DNA from: Bacillus sp. FSL K6-3431
GTDB lineage: Bacteria > Bacillota > Bacilli > Bacillales > Bacillaceae_C
Reading direction: 5' to 3'
NCBI RefSeq assembly: GCF_038002605.1
Contig: NZ_JBBOCT010000001.1
Location: 620,001-684,000 of the forward strand
Length of the DNA: 64,000 nt
Shown here: positions 40,535-50,656 of the stretch, one piece after another
Numbering within the stretch: the stretch's first letter is position 1
Layout of the letters: the number at the start of each line of letters is the position of its first letter
Notes under the pieces: generated by a model
The model's database searches: none
Told to the model about the DNA's origin: nothing
Seen by the model: only the letters and a program-made list of their open reading frames with translations
Position numbers and translations under genes: made by a program

Positions 40535-42952
40535 TTATAGATTTCTTCTTAGTCTTAAAACATCGCCACTAACCGTTTCATCGGTAACAAATGATCCATT
40601 TGAATATCGATCAGTGAACCTTAATGAACTTGGGGAAATTTCTTCATCTTTCCCTTTAGTCATTTCTAGTGTAAAACTCAAATCATTTTCGATAATTTTC
40701 ATGCCTGCTATTCTATGTGGGTTTTTCTTTAGTTCACGTAACATAACAAGCCCGCGTTTATTACGGCTGCCTTTTTCAAACTCAGTTATTTTCATTTTTT
40801 TAACTGCTCCACGCTGTGTGGCAATGAATATGGACGTACTGTCTTTAGTTGTAAAGGTTTCCCCGTTAACGACATAGTCATCATCTTTTAAATTGATTCC
40901 TTTTACACCTGCTGCCCTTATACCGACAAGGCCAATTTCCTCTTCAGAAAACCACAGACCATATCCATGATGGGTTGCAATAAATATATCCGCGCTACCA
41001 TCCGTTATGTGAACATCTACTAACGCATCATTCTTTTTCACATTTACAGCAACTAGTGGCCGTGAATAACGTTGTACTTTATATAATTGCAGTTCTGTTT
41101 TTTTAATCATCCCATGCTTCGTAATAAAGAGAAGATTAACTTTTTGTTCAAAGTCAGCGATCGGAATGGCTTTTATCACTTCTTCATCATTTGCAATCGG
41201 AAGTAAGCTAGCAATATGCTGACCTAAATCCTTCCAACGAATATCAGGAAGTTCATGTACAGGGAAATACAAAAAGTTTCCTTTGTTTGTGAATAATAAA
41301 ATGGTATCTGTTGTATTTATTTCCGACTGCAGCAATAAGTGATCGGACTCTTTCATCGCTAGGTCTTGTCCATTAGAAGCAGTGTATGACCTTACACTCG
41401 TCCGTTTGATATAGCCTTCCTTCGTAACAGTTACAATCACATCTTCACTTGGAATCATTGCCTCAAGATTTATTTTAATTTCTGATATTTTATCTTGAAT
41501 AATTGTTCGACGCTCATCATTATACTTTTTCTTGATTTCTTTCAGCTCTTTTTTAATGACGTTTAACAATTTTTGCTCGCTTTCTAAAATTGCTGTTAAC
41601 GATTCTATTGCCTGCGAGAGTTGATCCGCTTCTGCTTGTAATGCCGTAATATCTGTATTTGTTAAGCGATAAAGTTGCAAGGATACGATTGCTTCCGCTT
41701 GTTCTTCAGTAAATTGAAATGCTGTGATTAAGTTATCCTTTGCATTACGCTTATCTTTAGAACCACGAATTGTAGCAATAACTTCGTCTAAAATGGAGAG
41801 AGCTTTCATTAAACCTTCAACGATATGTTGTCTTTCTATCGCTTTTTCAAGGTCATGGCGAGAGCGGTTAGCAACTATTTCTTTCTGATGAGCAATATAT
41901 GCATCAAGCAAGTCAAGCAATCCCATTAATTTTGGTCTTTTATTTACAATTGCCACCATATTAAAGTTATATGTAACTTGTAGATCACTGTTTTTAAATA
42001 AATAGTTTAGAATGCTTTCTGTATCAGCTTCTTTTTTTAACTCAACAACGATGCGCATCCCTGTTCTATCTGTTTCATCTCTCACTTCAGCGATACTTTC
42101 CAGCTTCCGATCTAATCTAAACTCATCCATGCGTTTAACGAGATTAGCTTTATTGACATCATACGGTATTTCCGTAATCACAATTTGCTGACGCCCGCCC
42201 CGCATAGTTTCAATCTCTGTCTTCCCTCTAACAATCATTCTCCCTTTGCCGGTTTCATATGCTTTCTGAATGCCATCCACACCTTGAATAATTCCTCCAG
42301 TAGGAAAATCAGGGCCTTTTATAACAGTCATCAGTTTTTCCACACTACAATTAGAATGATCCATTCGCATCACTACTGCATCTATTACTTCACCGAGATG
42401 ATGAGGAGGGATGTCAGTGGCATATCCAGCTGAAATTCCTGTTGAGCCATTGACTAGTAGATTGGGAAATCTTGCAGGCAAAACGGTAGGTTCAGATGAG
42501 GTGTCATCGAAATTCGGGATGAAGTCTACTGTACTTTTTTCAATATCTCGTAATAATTCAGATGATACTTGTGACAATCTTGCTTCTGTATATCTCATTG
42601 CTGCCGGAGGATCTCCATCTACACTTCCGTTATTACCGTGCATTTCGACAAGCATTTTTCTGCCTTTCCACGATTGGCTCATTCTTACCATCGCATCATA
42701 CACAGATGTGTCCCCATGGGGATGATAATTACCAATTACATTTCCGACTGTTTTAGCTGACTTTCTAAATCCTTTTTCCGCTGTATTACCTTCTGTATGC
42801 ATTGCAAATAGAATCCGACGCTGAACAGGCTTTAAACCGTCTCTAGCATCCGGCAAAGCACGCTCTTGAATAATGTATTTACTATAGCGGCCAAAGCGAT
42901 CGCTAATAACATCTTCAAGCGGTAAATCTTGAAAAATTTCTTCTTTGTTCAT
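40535..42952 (-). CDS. parC: DNA topoisomerase IV subunit A
   Basis: An 805-residue type IIA topoisomerase A subunit that separates daughter chromosomes. The winged-helix region has DGLKPVQRRILFAM, the catalytic Tyr121 is in AAMRYTEARLS, and the quinolone region reads HPHGDTSVYDAM. The C-terminal beta-pinwheel repeats (about residues 500-800) have blades such as KRGAVKKMKITEF and lack the GyrA box, which identifies ParC rather than GyrA. It starts 6 bases behind parE, with GGAGG inside the parE end. Confidence 0.96.
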   Translation of the reverse strand: MNKEEIFQDLPLEDVISDRFGRYSKYIIQERALPDARDGLKPVQRRILFAMHTEGNTAEKGFRKSAKTVGNVIGNYHPHGDTSVYDAMVRMSQSWKGRKMLVEMHGNNGSVDGDPPAAMRYTEARLSQVSSELLRDIEKSTVDFIPNFDDTSSEPTVLPARFPNLLVNGSTGISAGYATDIPPHHLGEVIDAVVMRMDHSNCSVEKLMTVIKGPDFPTGGIIQGVDGIQKAYETGKGRMIVRGKTEIETMRGGRQQIVITEIPYDVNKANLVKRMDEFRLDRKLESIAEVRDETDRTGMRIVVELKKEADTESILNYLFKNSDLQVTYNFNMVAIVNKRPKLMGLLDLLDAYIAHQKEIVANRSRHDLEKAIERQHIVEGLMKALSILDEVIATIRGSKDKRNAKDNLITAFQFTEEQAEAIVSLQLYRLTNTDITALQAEADQLSQAIESLTAILESEQKLLNVIKKELKEIKKKYNDERRTIIQDKISEIKINLEAMIPSEDVIVTVTKEGYIKRTSVRSYTASNGQDLAMKESDHLLLQSEINTTDTILLFTNKGNFLYFPVHELPDIRWKDLGQHIASLLPIANDEEVIKAIPIADFEQKVNLLFITKHGMIKKTELQLYKVQRYSRPLVAVNVKKNDALVDVHITDGSADIFIATHHGYGLWFSEEEIGLVGIRAAGVKGINLKDDDYVVNGETFTTKDSTSIFIATQRGAVKKMKITEFEKGSRNKRGLVMLRELKKNPHRIAGMKIIENDLSFTLEMTKGKDEEISPSSLRFTDRYSNGSFVTDETVSGDVLRLRRNL

Positions 42953-42958
42953 AAGAAC

Positions 42959-44929
<1,971 letters not shown>

Positions 44930-45247
44930 TCATATTCCCCTTTCAGCAACAGGCTTTCCGCCTTAAAACAAACATTTGTTCGCATAATTATATCACATAA
45001 TTTTATACATGGTATTTCTATTTTATATCCCAGACGATAGTTTTGGCAAATAGGCACCTTATTATTACTTATCTACGATGATTATTAGCTAAAGAAAAGT
45101 ATATGGCACCAACTTATCGACGACAAGTATATGTATAGAAAGCCGACTAGAGAACTTCACCCCAAGCATAGTCAACCTATTCGTCAAAATTAGACACGGA
45201 TTACCTGATTTCTAATTTTATCGAAAGAACATAAGATTCCTATCCAG
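44930..45247. other. intergenic upstream of parE
   Basis: AT-rich; it must contain the parEC promoter, but I could not single out one. No gene is seen. Confidence 0.4.
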
Positions 45248-45276
45248 AAAAAAAGCAAGCGCAGCGTGGCGCTTGC
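45248..45276 (-). terminator. rho-independent terminator of yneT
   Basis: GCAAGCGC (45255-45262) pairs with GCGCTTGC (45269-45276), a strong GC stem followed on the minus strand by seven T residues. Confidence 0.85.
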
Positions 45277-45283
45277 AGTTCCG

Positions 45284-45697
45284 TTATTTTGTTAGAGCAT
45301 GTTCCACTTTAATGCATCGATCCATAACAACAGTATAACCTTTCTCTTTCAAAAACGTGTAAGCTTCTTCATTTTCTACTCCGAGTTGTGCCCAAAATAC
45401 ATCTGCATCGATTTCTGAAAACTCTTTTGCAATCTCGGGTAAAAATTCTGAACGTCTAAATACATTAACAATGTCAACATGACCATCTATATCTTTTAAT
45501 GATGCAACAGCTTTTACGCCAAAGACTTCCTTAACCTGTGGGTTAACCGGAATGATTTCATAACCAACATACTTCATTGCTTCAGATACAGTATAAGATG
45601 TCCGATCTGGATTATCACTTAGGCCTACAACTGCAATTCTTTTCGCTTTTTTTAATATTTGACCAAGTTCTTGTCTATCAGGATTTTCTACTGGCAT
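45284..45697 (-). CDS. yneT: CoA-binding protein YneT
   Basis: A 137-residue single-domain CoA-binding protein (YccU type) with a Rossmann nucleotide loop (RIAVVGLSDNPDRTSY), YEIIPVNP and the terminal GYTVVMDRCIKVEH. Members bind CoA; the physiological role is not known. The position between plsY and parE matches B. subtilis yneT. GGGAGG precedes the ATG. Confidence 0.9.
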   Translation of the reverse strand: MPVENPDRQELGQILKKAKRIAVVGLSDNPDRTSYTVSEAMKYVGYEIIPVNPQVKEVFGVKAVASLKDIDGHVDIVNVFRRSEFLPEIAKEFSEIDADVFWAQLGVENEEAYTFLKEKGYTVVMDRCIKVEHALTK

Positions 45698-45794
45698 TAT
45701 TTATTTCCTCCCTTGTTCCACCTTTGTCTCTCTATCGTAAATCAGGATTATCTTTGTTGCAACTAATGATCTTTATTTTTTCGTAAATTGATAT

Positions 45795-45986
45795 AGAGGA
45801 TGTTCAAAAAGTTACCAAATGATAAGCGGCGAATTTCTTCGTTTGGCATAGGTACAACTTCTACTAAAAGCGCCCACTTCCTGTTGGCAACGTAGAAGTC
45901 AGCACATCATGTTGCAGGTCCGATCTTCAAAACCTTCTCGCCTCGAACTTCTTGTTTCTAATTTAGCACCTTTTTGAACACGCACT
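45795..45986. repeat. MITE-like intergenic repeat, copy A (long form)
   Basis: The left end AGAGGATGTTCAAAAAGT and the right end (read in reverse) AGTGCGTGTTCAAAAAGG are imperfect inverted repeats with the shared core TGTTCAAAAAG. Inside are CGGCGAATTTCTTCGTT and CTCGAACTTCTTGTTTCTAA. Shorter or inverted copies occur at 46670-46766 and 48004-48158. No ORF is present, so it would be non-autonomous. Confidence 0.75.
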
Positions 45987-46059
45987 AAAAAACTTTTTTC
46001 ATTTACAGAATCTTCATGGTACAATCAATGAACAGGATTCGCGCAAAGGAGTTAAGAAT

Positions 46060-46653
46060 ATGTTGTATGCACTCATACTTGTAATAGCTTATTTATTAGG
46101 ATCAATTCCATCAGGGTTAATTGTCGGGAAGTTATTTTACGGGAAAGATATTAGACAGCATGGAAGTGGAAATCTCGGTGCAACTAATACATTTAGAACA
46201 TTGGGTATGAAGGCAGGGATAGCTGTCACACTCACGGACATATTGAAGGGTACATTCGCTACATTTCTTCCATTCATTTTTGGCATGGACATGGTTATCC
46301 ATCCCTTGCTTCCTGGAATATTAGCTGTAATTGGTCATATGTTCCCTATTTTCGCTGGGTTTCGAGGTGGTAAAGCAGTAGCCACGTCTGCGGGCATTCT
46401 ATTGGGTTTTCAACCACTTCTGTTTTTATTAGTTATTGCCGTTTTCTTAATCAGTCTAAAAATATCCAAATATGTATCTTTATCATCGATCATCGCAGGA
46501 ATTTTTGCATTCTTATACAGTCTCATATTTGAATTTGGCGAATGGCCGTTAATAGCAGTTGTATCTGCATTAGCTTTTTTCGTTATTTATCGGCACCGCG
46601 CTAATATTCAGCGGATTAAAAATAAAACAGAGCCTAAAGTAAAATGGATCTAG
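46060..46653 (+). CDS. plsY: glycerol-3-phosphate acyltransferase PlsY
   Basis: A 197-residue membrane enzyme with five to seven helices that transfers an acyl group from acyl-phosphate to glycerol-3-phosphate, the first step of phospholipid synthesis. The three PlsY motifs are visible: [27 protein letters not shown] and [17 protein letters not shown] precedes the ATG. It is divergent from yneT as in B. subtilis (yneS) and is flanked on both sides by copies of the intergenic repeat. Confidence 0.96.
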   Translation: MLYALILVIAYLLGSIPSGLIVGKLFYGKDIRQHGSGNLGATNTFRTLGMKAGIAVTLTDILKGTFATFLPFIFGMDMVIHPLLPGILAVIGHMFPIFAGFRGGKAVATSAGILLGFQPLLFLLVIAVFLISLKISKYVSLSSIIAGIFAFLYSLIFEFGEWPLIAVVSALAFFVIYRHRANIQRIKNKTEPKVKWI

Positions 46654-46669
46654 ACAGAAGGTACATAAT

Positions 46670-46766
46670 AGAGGATTGTTCAAAAAGTGACCAAATGATA
46701 AACGGCGAATTTCTTCGTTGCTCCATTTTTCCGGTTCCTAATTTTGCACCTTTTTGATTACGCACT
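46670..46766. repeat. MITE-like intergenic repeat, copy B (short form)
   Basis: It has the same ends as copy A (AGAGGATTGTTCAAAAAGTG at the left, TTTTTGATTACGCACT at the right) and the same CGGCGAATTTCTTCGTT segment, with about 95 bases of the middle deleted. It directly follows plsY in the same orientation as copy A. Confidence 0.75.
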
Positions 46767-46818
46767 AATAAGAGACTAATATTGTATTAAAAAAACCTAC
46801 AGAAATGAATGAATAATT

Positions 46819-47952
46819 ATGAAGATGAACCGAAACTTATGGATATTATTAACCATTATATTGTTGGCTTCCATCACTGCTTTATTACTTATTCAAAAGA
46901 AACAAGCTTCCACGTCTCAACATGCTTTATCCTTCCATCAAAATAAGGCATTAAAAGTAGCGACGAAAAACTTTTATTCCGAAGCAACCATTGGTGGAAT
47001 TGGTGATATTTTAATTCATGATACGGTTTATGAAGATGCAAAAACAAATGATGGCTATGATTTTAACCCAGCACTCAAACCCGTCCATTCATTACTTCAA
47101 AAACCTGACTTTTTAATTGCAAATCAAGAATCAATACCAGGAGGAACGGAAATCGGAATATCTAATTATCCTTCTTTTAACAGTCCTCAAGAAATAATCG
47201 ACGCACTCATGAATGCTGGAGTGGATATGGTGACGACCGCTAATAATCATTCCCTTGATAGAGGGGAACGTGCCATTTTAAGTGCAATTAATTATTACGA
47301 AAAGAAAAAACTACCTTATACAGGGACATTCAAAAGCCCTGAAGATAAAGCAAATATGCGAGTAATTACTGTAAATGGGATTCGAATAGCGGTCCTAGCA
47401 TATGCAACTCATTTTAATGGAATAAATATTCCTAAAGGAAAAGACTATCTTGTCAGTGTGCTTGACCGTTCACAAGTACTTGCTGATATCGAAAAAGCGA
47501 AACCACAAGCAGATCTAGTCTTATTAGCTCTACATTGGGGTGATGAGTACGTACGCCAACCAAATCAAATTCAAAAAGACCAAGCGAAAGAATTTATACA
47601 GGCCGGGGCGGATATCATTTTAGGACATCACCCGCATGTATTGCAACCGATGGAATGGATTGAACAACCCGATGGAAAAAAAGGACTTGTCATCTATTCA
47701 TTAGGTAACTTTTTATCCGGGCAAATATGGGATTATAAAGATATTGGTGGAATGGTAGAAATAAAGATTAAGAAGGAACATAATGGCAGTGAAACAGTTA
47801 CTACCGTTCAAGAAGCCGAGCTTCATCCGACATTTACAACTAGTACTAATTTCCGACAATATCGTGTATATCCATTAGATGAGGCAAGAGACAAAGGATT
47901 AACGACAGAAACTAGTGAAACCATAAAAAAATTTTTTCAATCTGTACAGTAA
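46819..47952 (+). CDS. CapA family protein (PGA/capsule-type metallophosphatase fold)
   Basis: A 377-residue protein anchored by one N-terminal helix (residues about 7-25), with the rest outside the membrane. The CapA/PgsA domain shows GIGDILIHDTVYEDA, the Asn-His pair in VTTANNHSLDRGE, LLALHWGDEY and DIILGHHPHVLQP, ending with YSLGNFLSGQ. CapA is linked to poly-gamma-glutamate synthesis and anchoring, but no capBC genes are nearby and many such proteins have no proven role. The ribosome site before the ATG is weak. Confidence 0.88.
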   Translation: MKMNRNLWILLTIILLASITALLLIQKKQASTSQHALSFHQNKALKVATKNFYSEATIGGIGDILIHDTVYEDAKTNDGYDFNPALKPVHSLLQKPDFLIANQESIPGGTEIGISNYPSFNSPQEIIDALMNAGVDMVTTANNHSLDRGERAILSAINYYEKKKLPYTGTFKSPEDKANMRVITVNGIRIAVLAYATHFNGINIPKGKDYLVSVLDRSQVLADIEKAKPQADLVLLALHWGDEYVRQPNQIQKDQAKEFIQAGADIILGHHPHVLQPMEWIEQPDGKKGLVIYSLGNFLSGQIWDYKDIGGMVEIKIKKEHNGSETVTTVQEAELHPTFTTSTNFRQYRVYPLDEARDKGLTTETSETIKKFFQSVQ

Positions 47953-47955
47953 ATA

Positions 47956-47993
47956 GTAAAGCGGAGTCGAATAATGATTTGACTCCGCTTTAC
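47956..47993 (+). terminator. hairpin terminator of the capA-like gene
   Basis: GTAAAGCGGAGTC (47956-47968) and GACTCCGCTTTAC (47981-47993) are perfect 13-base arms. The T tail is short. The third intergenic repeat copy begins about 10 bases beyond. Confidence 0.7.
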
Positions 47994-48003
47994 GTGTATA
48001 TAA

Positions 48004-48158
48004 ATGCGTATTCAAAAAGGTGCCAAATTAGAAACAAGAAGTTCGAGGCGTGAAAGTTTTGAGGATCACAGCGTATGCTTTTAATACGTGAGAACCGGAA
48101 AAACCGAGCAACGAAGAAATTCGCTGTTTATCATTTGGTGACTTTTTGAACATCCTCT
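48004..48158. repeat. MITE-like intergenic repeat, copy C (inverted)
   Basis: In opposite orientation to A and B: it starts ATGCGTATTCAAAAAGGTGC and ends GTGACTTTTTGAACATCCTC, with AGAAACAAGAAGTTCGAGGC and AACGAAGAAATTCGC inside. It lies between the converging capA-like and yneR genes. Confidence 0.75.
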
Positions 48159-48166
48159 ATAAGCGA

Positions 48167-48454
48167 TTATTTATATTCATATATTGGACCATCTGTAATC
48201 TCATCATAATCAACGAGCAGATCATACTTATCAAAATACCATATATCTCTTTCTTCGACGTAATAAATAATTCCATCTTGTCTATGCTCTACACCTATAT
48301 CCATAGGCTCTTCTTTATTCACACCAAGGGAAAACCCTTCATGAATGGGACTTGAACCCCCGTACCGAACATAAAAACGAACAAAGTCTCCTTCATTTAG
48401 AAACATTTCGTCTTGAAACCATGCAGAAGCTCTAGTTGTCAGTGCAATATTCAT
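48167..48454 (-). CDS. yneR: HesB/YneR family protein
   Basis: A 95-residue protein of the HesB-like (A-type fold) family, YneR branch: TRASAWFQDEMFLNEGDFVR, VRYGGSSPIHEGFSLGVN and DIWYFDKYDLLVDYDEI. It lacks the three cysteines of Fe-S carrier HesB/IscA proteins, so Fe-S delivery is unlikely. Its function is unknown. It is last in the yneP-yneQ-yneR group, 36 bases behind yneQ. Confidence 0.88.
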   Translation of the reverse strand: MNIALTTRASAWFQDEMFLNEGDFVRFYVRYGGSSPIHEGFSLGVNKEEPMDIGVEHRQDGIIYYVEERDIWYFDKYDLLVDYDEITDGPIYEYK

Positions 48455-48490
48455 TTCCCGTTGCCTCCCATTACGTACGTTTAATTCTTC

Positions 48491-48796
48491 TCATTTATTT
48501 AACAGGTCCTGTAATTGTTCTATAAGTCCTTCGGTTGTTAATACTTCCACTTGCTTTTTTCCAAGCAAGTCAAAATGCGAATAGCCATCTGGGCGAAAAT
48601 GTATCCATTCATGCTTTAAACCGTGCATTTTCCCCCATTCTATTAGTTGCCGCTCATCACTACAGCCTACTTTTGTTACTGTAGTTATGCCAGGAAAACG
48701 TTCGTCGATCCAGAAATGTGTGAGAAAAGCTACATCTCCTTGATCAATGGCACTTTTCCAATCAGTCAATTTTTTTCTTGATATTCCGAAAGCCAT
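48491..48796 (-). CDS. yneQ: YneQ family protein
   Basis: A 101-residue uncharacterised protein recognised by the motif of conserved aromatic residues FLTHFWIDERFPGI, EWIHFRPDGYSHFDLLGK and its place between yneP and yneR as in B. subtilis. Its function is unknown. Its start lies 4 bases after the yneP stop, with the AGAGG site inside yneP. Confidence 0.85.
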   Translation of the reverse strand: MAFGISRKKLTDWKSAIDQGDVAFLTHFWIDERFPGITTVTKVGCSDERQLIEWGKMHGLKHEWIHFRPDGYSHFDLLGKKQVEVLTTEGLIEQLQDLLNK

Positions 48797-48800
48797 TTGA

Positions 48801-49238
48801 TTAATACCTCTCGTTTACCTTTGTTTTTTTTGCATTCTCGTATGCTTCATGCCATTTAGGATTTGTTTTCCGGAGTGACACGGGACGGAAGCTATCACTT
48901 TTCACGCATACATGTTCTGTAAACCCAAAAACAGCTAACTTTCCGTCTTCAGTAAATATTTCATAACCGTAAGTAGCTCTTAATCCATCATATTTTTCTA
49001 TCCAAGTGGTTATACGTACGTTATCTGCATATCTAACCGGATGTTTATATGTAACCCGGACCTCAGTCACAGGAGCTAGTATGCCATCCCTTTCCATTTC
49101 CGCATAATTAAATCCGATATCTTCAATTAGTTTCGTTCTTCCAATTTCCATCCAAACTAAATAATTAGCATGGTATACAATCCCCATCTGATCTGTTTCA
49201 GCATAACGAACCTCTATCTTAGTTTCAGAAATAACCAT
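48801..49238 (-). CDS. yneP: acyl-CoA thioesterase, hotdog fold (YneP)
   Basis: A 145-residue 4-hydroxybenzoyl-CoA thioesterase-like protein. The N-terminal RYAETDQMGIVYHANYLVWM carries the Asp and the His-Ala-Asn-Tyr core of YbgC/YneP thioesterases. It is expected to hydrolyse an acyl-CoA; the substrate is unknown. The GTG at 49250 overlaps the ribosome site AAGGTG, so the ATG at 49238 (9 bases away) is the likely start. Confidence 0.92.
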   Translation of the reverse strand: MVISETKIEVRYAETDQMGIVYHANYLVWMEIGRTKLIEDIGFNYAEMERDGILAPVTEVRVTYKHPVRYADNVRITTWIEKYDGLRATYGYEIFTEDGKLAVFGFTEHVCVKSDSFRPVSLRKTNPKWHEAYENAKKTKVNERY

Positions 49239-49281
49239 TGCTTTATCCACCTTATCTATATAGATATCCTTATCTTATCAC

Positions 49282-49671
49282 TTATTGGCTATCCTTCGAA
49301 AGAAAAACGCCTCCCATGTATAAGTTTGGAAACCACATCTCGTGGATAGGAATTAAGGGAATAAAAACGCAAAGTACACTACTAGTACTTAGACAAATTG
49401 GATAAAAAATATGAAACTTGAACGTTGAGCACAAAATGCGTTTGCGTGTAACATTCTCGAAGTCTCTATATAGGAATGACTTTATTATGTAAAATATTAT
49501 ATGTAACATGGATAGAGTTAATAAACCGATATTCACCATGTAGGCTTTAACGCATGGAGAATGGCCTGCCCAATTATAGGAAACTGAAAATTCAAAACTA
49601 GGATAATTCCAATATGTGGATAGCGCTGAAGCTGAGTGGCATGTTACTACCAATATCATATTCAATATCAC
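49282..49671 (-). CDS. doubtful membrane-protein ORF, possibly a relic
   Basis: A 129-codon minus-strand ORF opening with GTG and no ribosome site. Residues 46-66 (NIGLLTLSMLHIIFYIIKSFL) and 86-112 are hydrophobic. The C-terminal PIHEMWF is vaguely like DUF998-type membrane proteins. It could be the decayed end of such a gene or chance. Confidence 0.2.
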   Translation of the reverse strand: MILNMILVVTCHSASALSTYWNYPSFEFSVSYNWAGHSPCVKAYMVNIGLLTLSMLHIIFYIIKSFLYRDFENVTRKRILCSTFKFHIFYPICLSTSSVLCVFIPLIPIHEMWFPNLYMGGVFLSKDSQ

Positions 49672-49734
49672 GGATAGATGTTGATTACCACATATTTATC
49701 ATTTGAAAAAGCAAGGATAAGTGCAAATAGGTTT

Positions 49735-49763
49735 AAAATAGCTGTCGAGACTTTCTCGACAGC
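49735..49763 (-). terminator. rho-independent terminator of sspN-tlp
   Basis: GCTGTCGAGA (49741-49750) and TCTCGACAGC (49754-49763) form a perfect 10-bp stem with a CTT loop; the minus-strand sequence continues TATTTTAAA. Confidence 0.8.
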
Positions 49764-49789
49764 CTAAATTGGCTTTAGCTACCTTTTTC

Positions 49790-50023
49790 TTACTGATATT
49801 TATTATTTTGAGCATTCGTTTCATCTTGTATTTCTGCTTTCATTCCTTCTATACTAGCACGGCGTTTTTCATTTTTATCCTTAATTTTTTGGATATTTTC
49901 TCCGTCTGAAAATTGAATTGTTTCTTCCGCTTTTTCAATGTTTTCATACGTATTTTGAACCATCTGTTCCAGTTTCTCTGCATTATCACTACGATCATCG
50001 GGTTTTGCTTTATTGTAGTCCAT
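49790..50023 (-). CDS. tlp: thioredoxin-like small acid-soluble spore protein Tlp
   Basis: A 77-residue Tlp: KPDDRSDNAEKLEQMVQNTY, ENIEKAEETIQFSDGENIQ and KNEKRRASIEGMKAEIQDE match the family. It is a minor forespore-expressed spore core protein. The frame opens earlier at a GTG (50032) and an ATG (50026), but AGAGG is best spaced (8 bases) for the ATG at 50023. It follows sspN after 41 bases, the known sspN-tlp operon. Confidence 0.92.
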   Translation of the reverse strand: MDYNKAKPDDRSDNAEKLEQMVQNTYENIEKAEETIQFSDGENIQKIKDKNEKRRASIEGMKAEIQDETNAQNNKYQ

Positions 50024-50064
50024 CATGAGCACCTCTTAGTTGTTTGTCTATGTTGGTTGTTGGT

Positions 50065-50208
50065 TTATTCACCTTTCGTTTGGATTACGATAGGTTCTTT
50101 ATCTGTTTTATTTGCCATTTGCTCTCCTTTATTACTAATTGAGGCATTTCTTTTTTCCCCAAGATTATCAGGAGTATAATTTTGTTGACTTCTTTTTGGA
50201 TTACCCAT
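50065..50208 (-). CDS. sspN: small acid-soluble spore protein N
   Basis: A 47-residue protein, MGNPKRSQQNYTPDNLGEKR at the start and EPIVIQTKGE at the end, matching SspN (48 residues in B. subtilis). It is a minor forespore-specific spore protein. GGGAGGAG is 7 bases before the ATG. tlp follows in the same transcript. The gene is too short for many ORF callers. Confidence 0.9.
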   Translation of the reverse strand: MGNPKRSQQNYTPDNLGEKRNASISNKGEQMANKTDKEPIVIQTKGE

Positions 50209-50267
50209 CTCTTCACTCCTCCCTTCTATATCATTATTACCGAGCGGGGAGGAATTATGAAAAAATG

Positions 50268-50396
50268 TTATGCTTTACGTACATGCTTTTCTTCCAGTTT
50301 ATCTTCTATCTTTTTTAATGCAGTGGCATCATTTAACAGTGCTTGCCGATTTTCTTGAACAAGATCGTTAAAAGTTTTTTTACCTACTCTTCTCAT
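50268..50396 (-). CDS. FbpB family small basic protein
   Basis: A 42-residue highly charged protein: MRRVGKKTFNDLVQENRQAL then KKIEDKLEEKHVRKA, the pattern of Fur-regulated basic proteins (FbpB type). In B. subtilis FbpB works with the FsrA small RNA to spare iron by repressing iron-rich enzymes such as aconitase. Here it lies directly downstream of the aconitase gene, which fits that theme. No convincing Fur box was found upstream. AAGGAGTG precedes the ATG. Confidence 0.75.
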   Translation of the reverse strand: MRRVGKKTFNDLVQENRQALLNDATALKKIEDKLEEKHVRKA

Positions 50397-50606
50397 GATT
50401 TATCACTCCTTATAAATATACTACTTATAGTATTCGCATAATTCCACTCCATTAAACCAAATTTTCAAACTTTTTGATGTTTTATTATATTTACGACATT
50501 TTATGGACATATTTCATTCCAAAACAAAGCAATGCTGCCCTTCAGTTTGCATCTATGGCGTTAACCAAAGACCAAAAAGCACTTCTTAAGATTCTCCTTT
50601 TTATAG

Positions 50607-50648
50607 AATAAAAAAAACACTTTGCTGTTTTATGCAGCAAAGTGTTTT
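50607..50648 (-). terminator. rho-independent terminator of acnA
   Basis: AAAACACTTTGCTG (50614-50627) pairs with CAGCAAAGTGTTTT (50635-50648), a perfect 14-bp stem; on the minus strand an eight-T run follows. Confidence 0.9.
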
Positions 50649-50656
50649 CACTTTTA

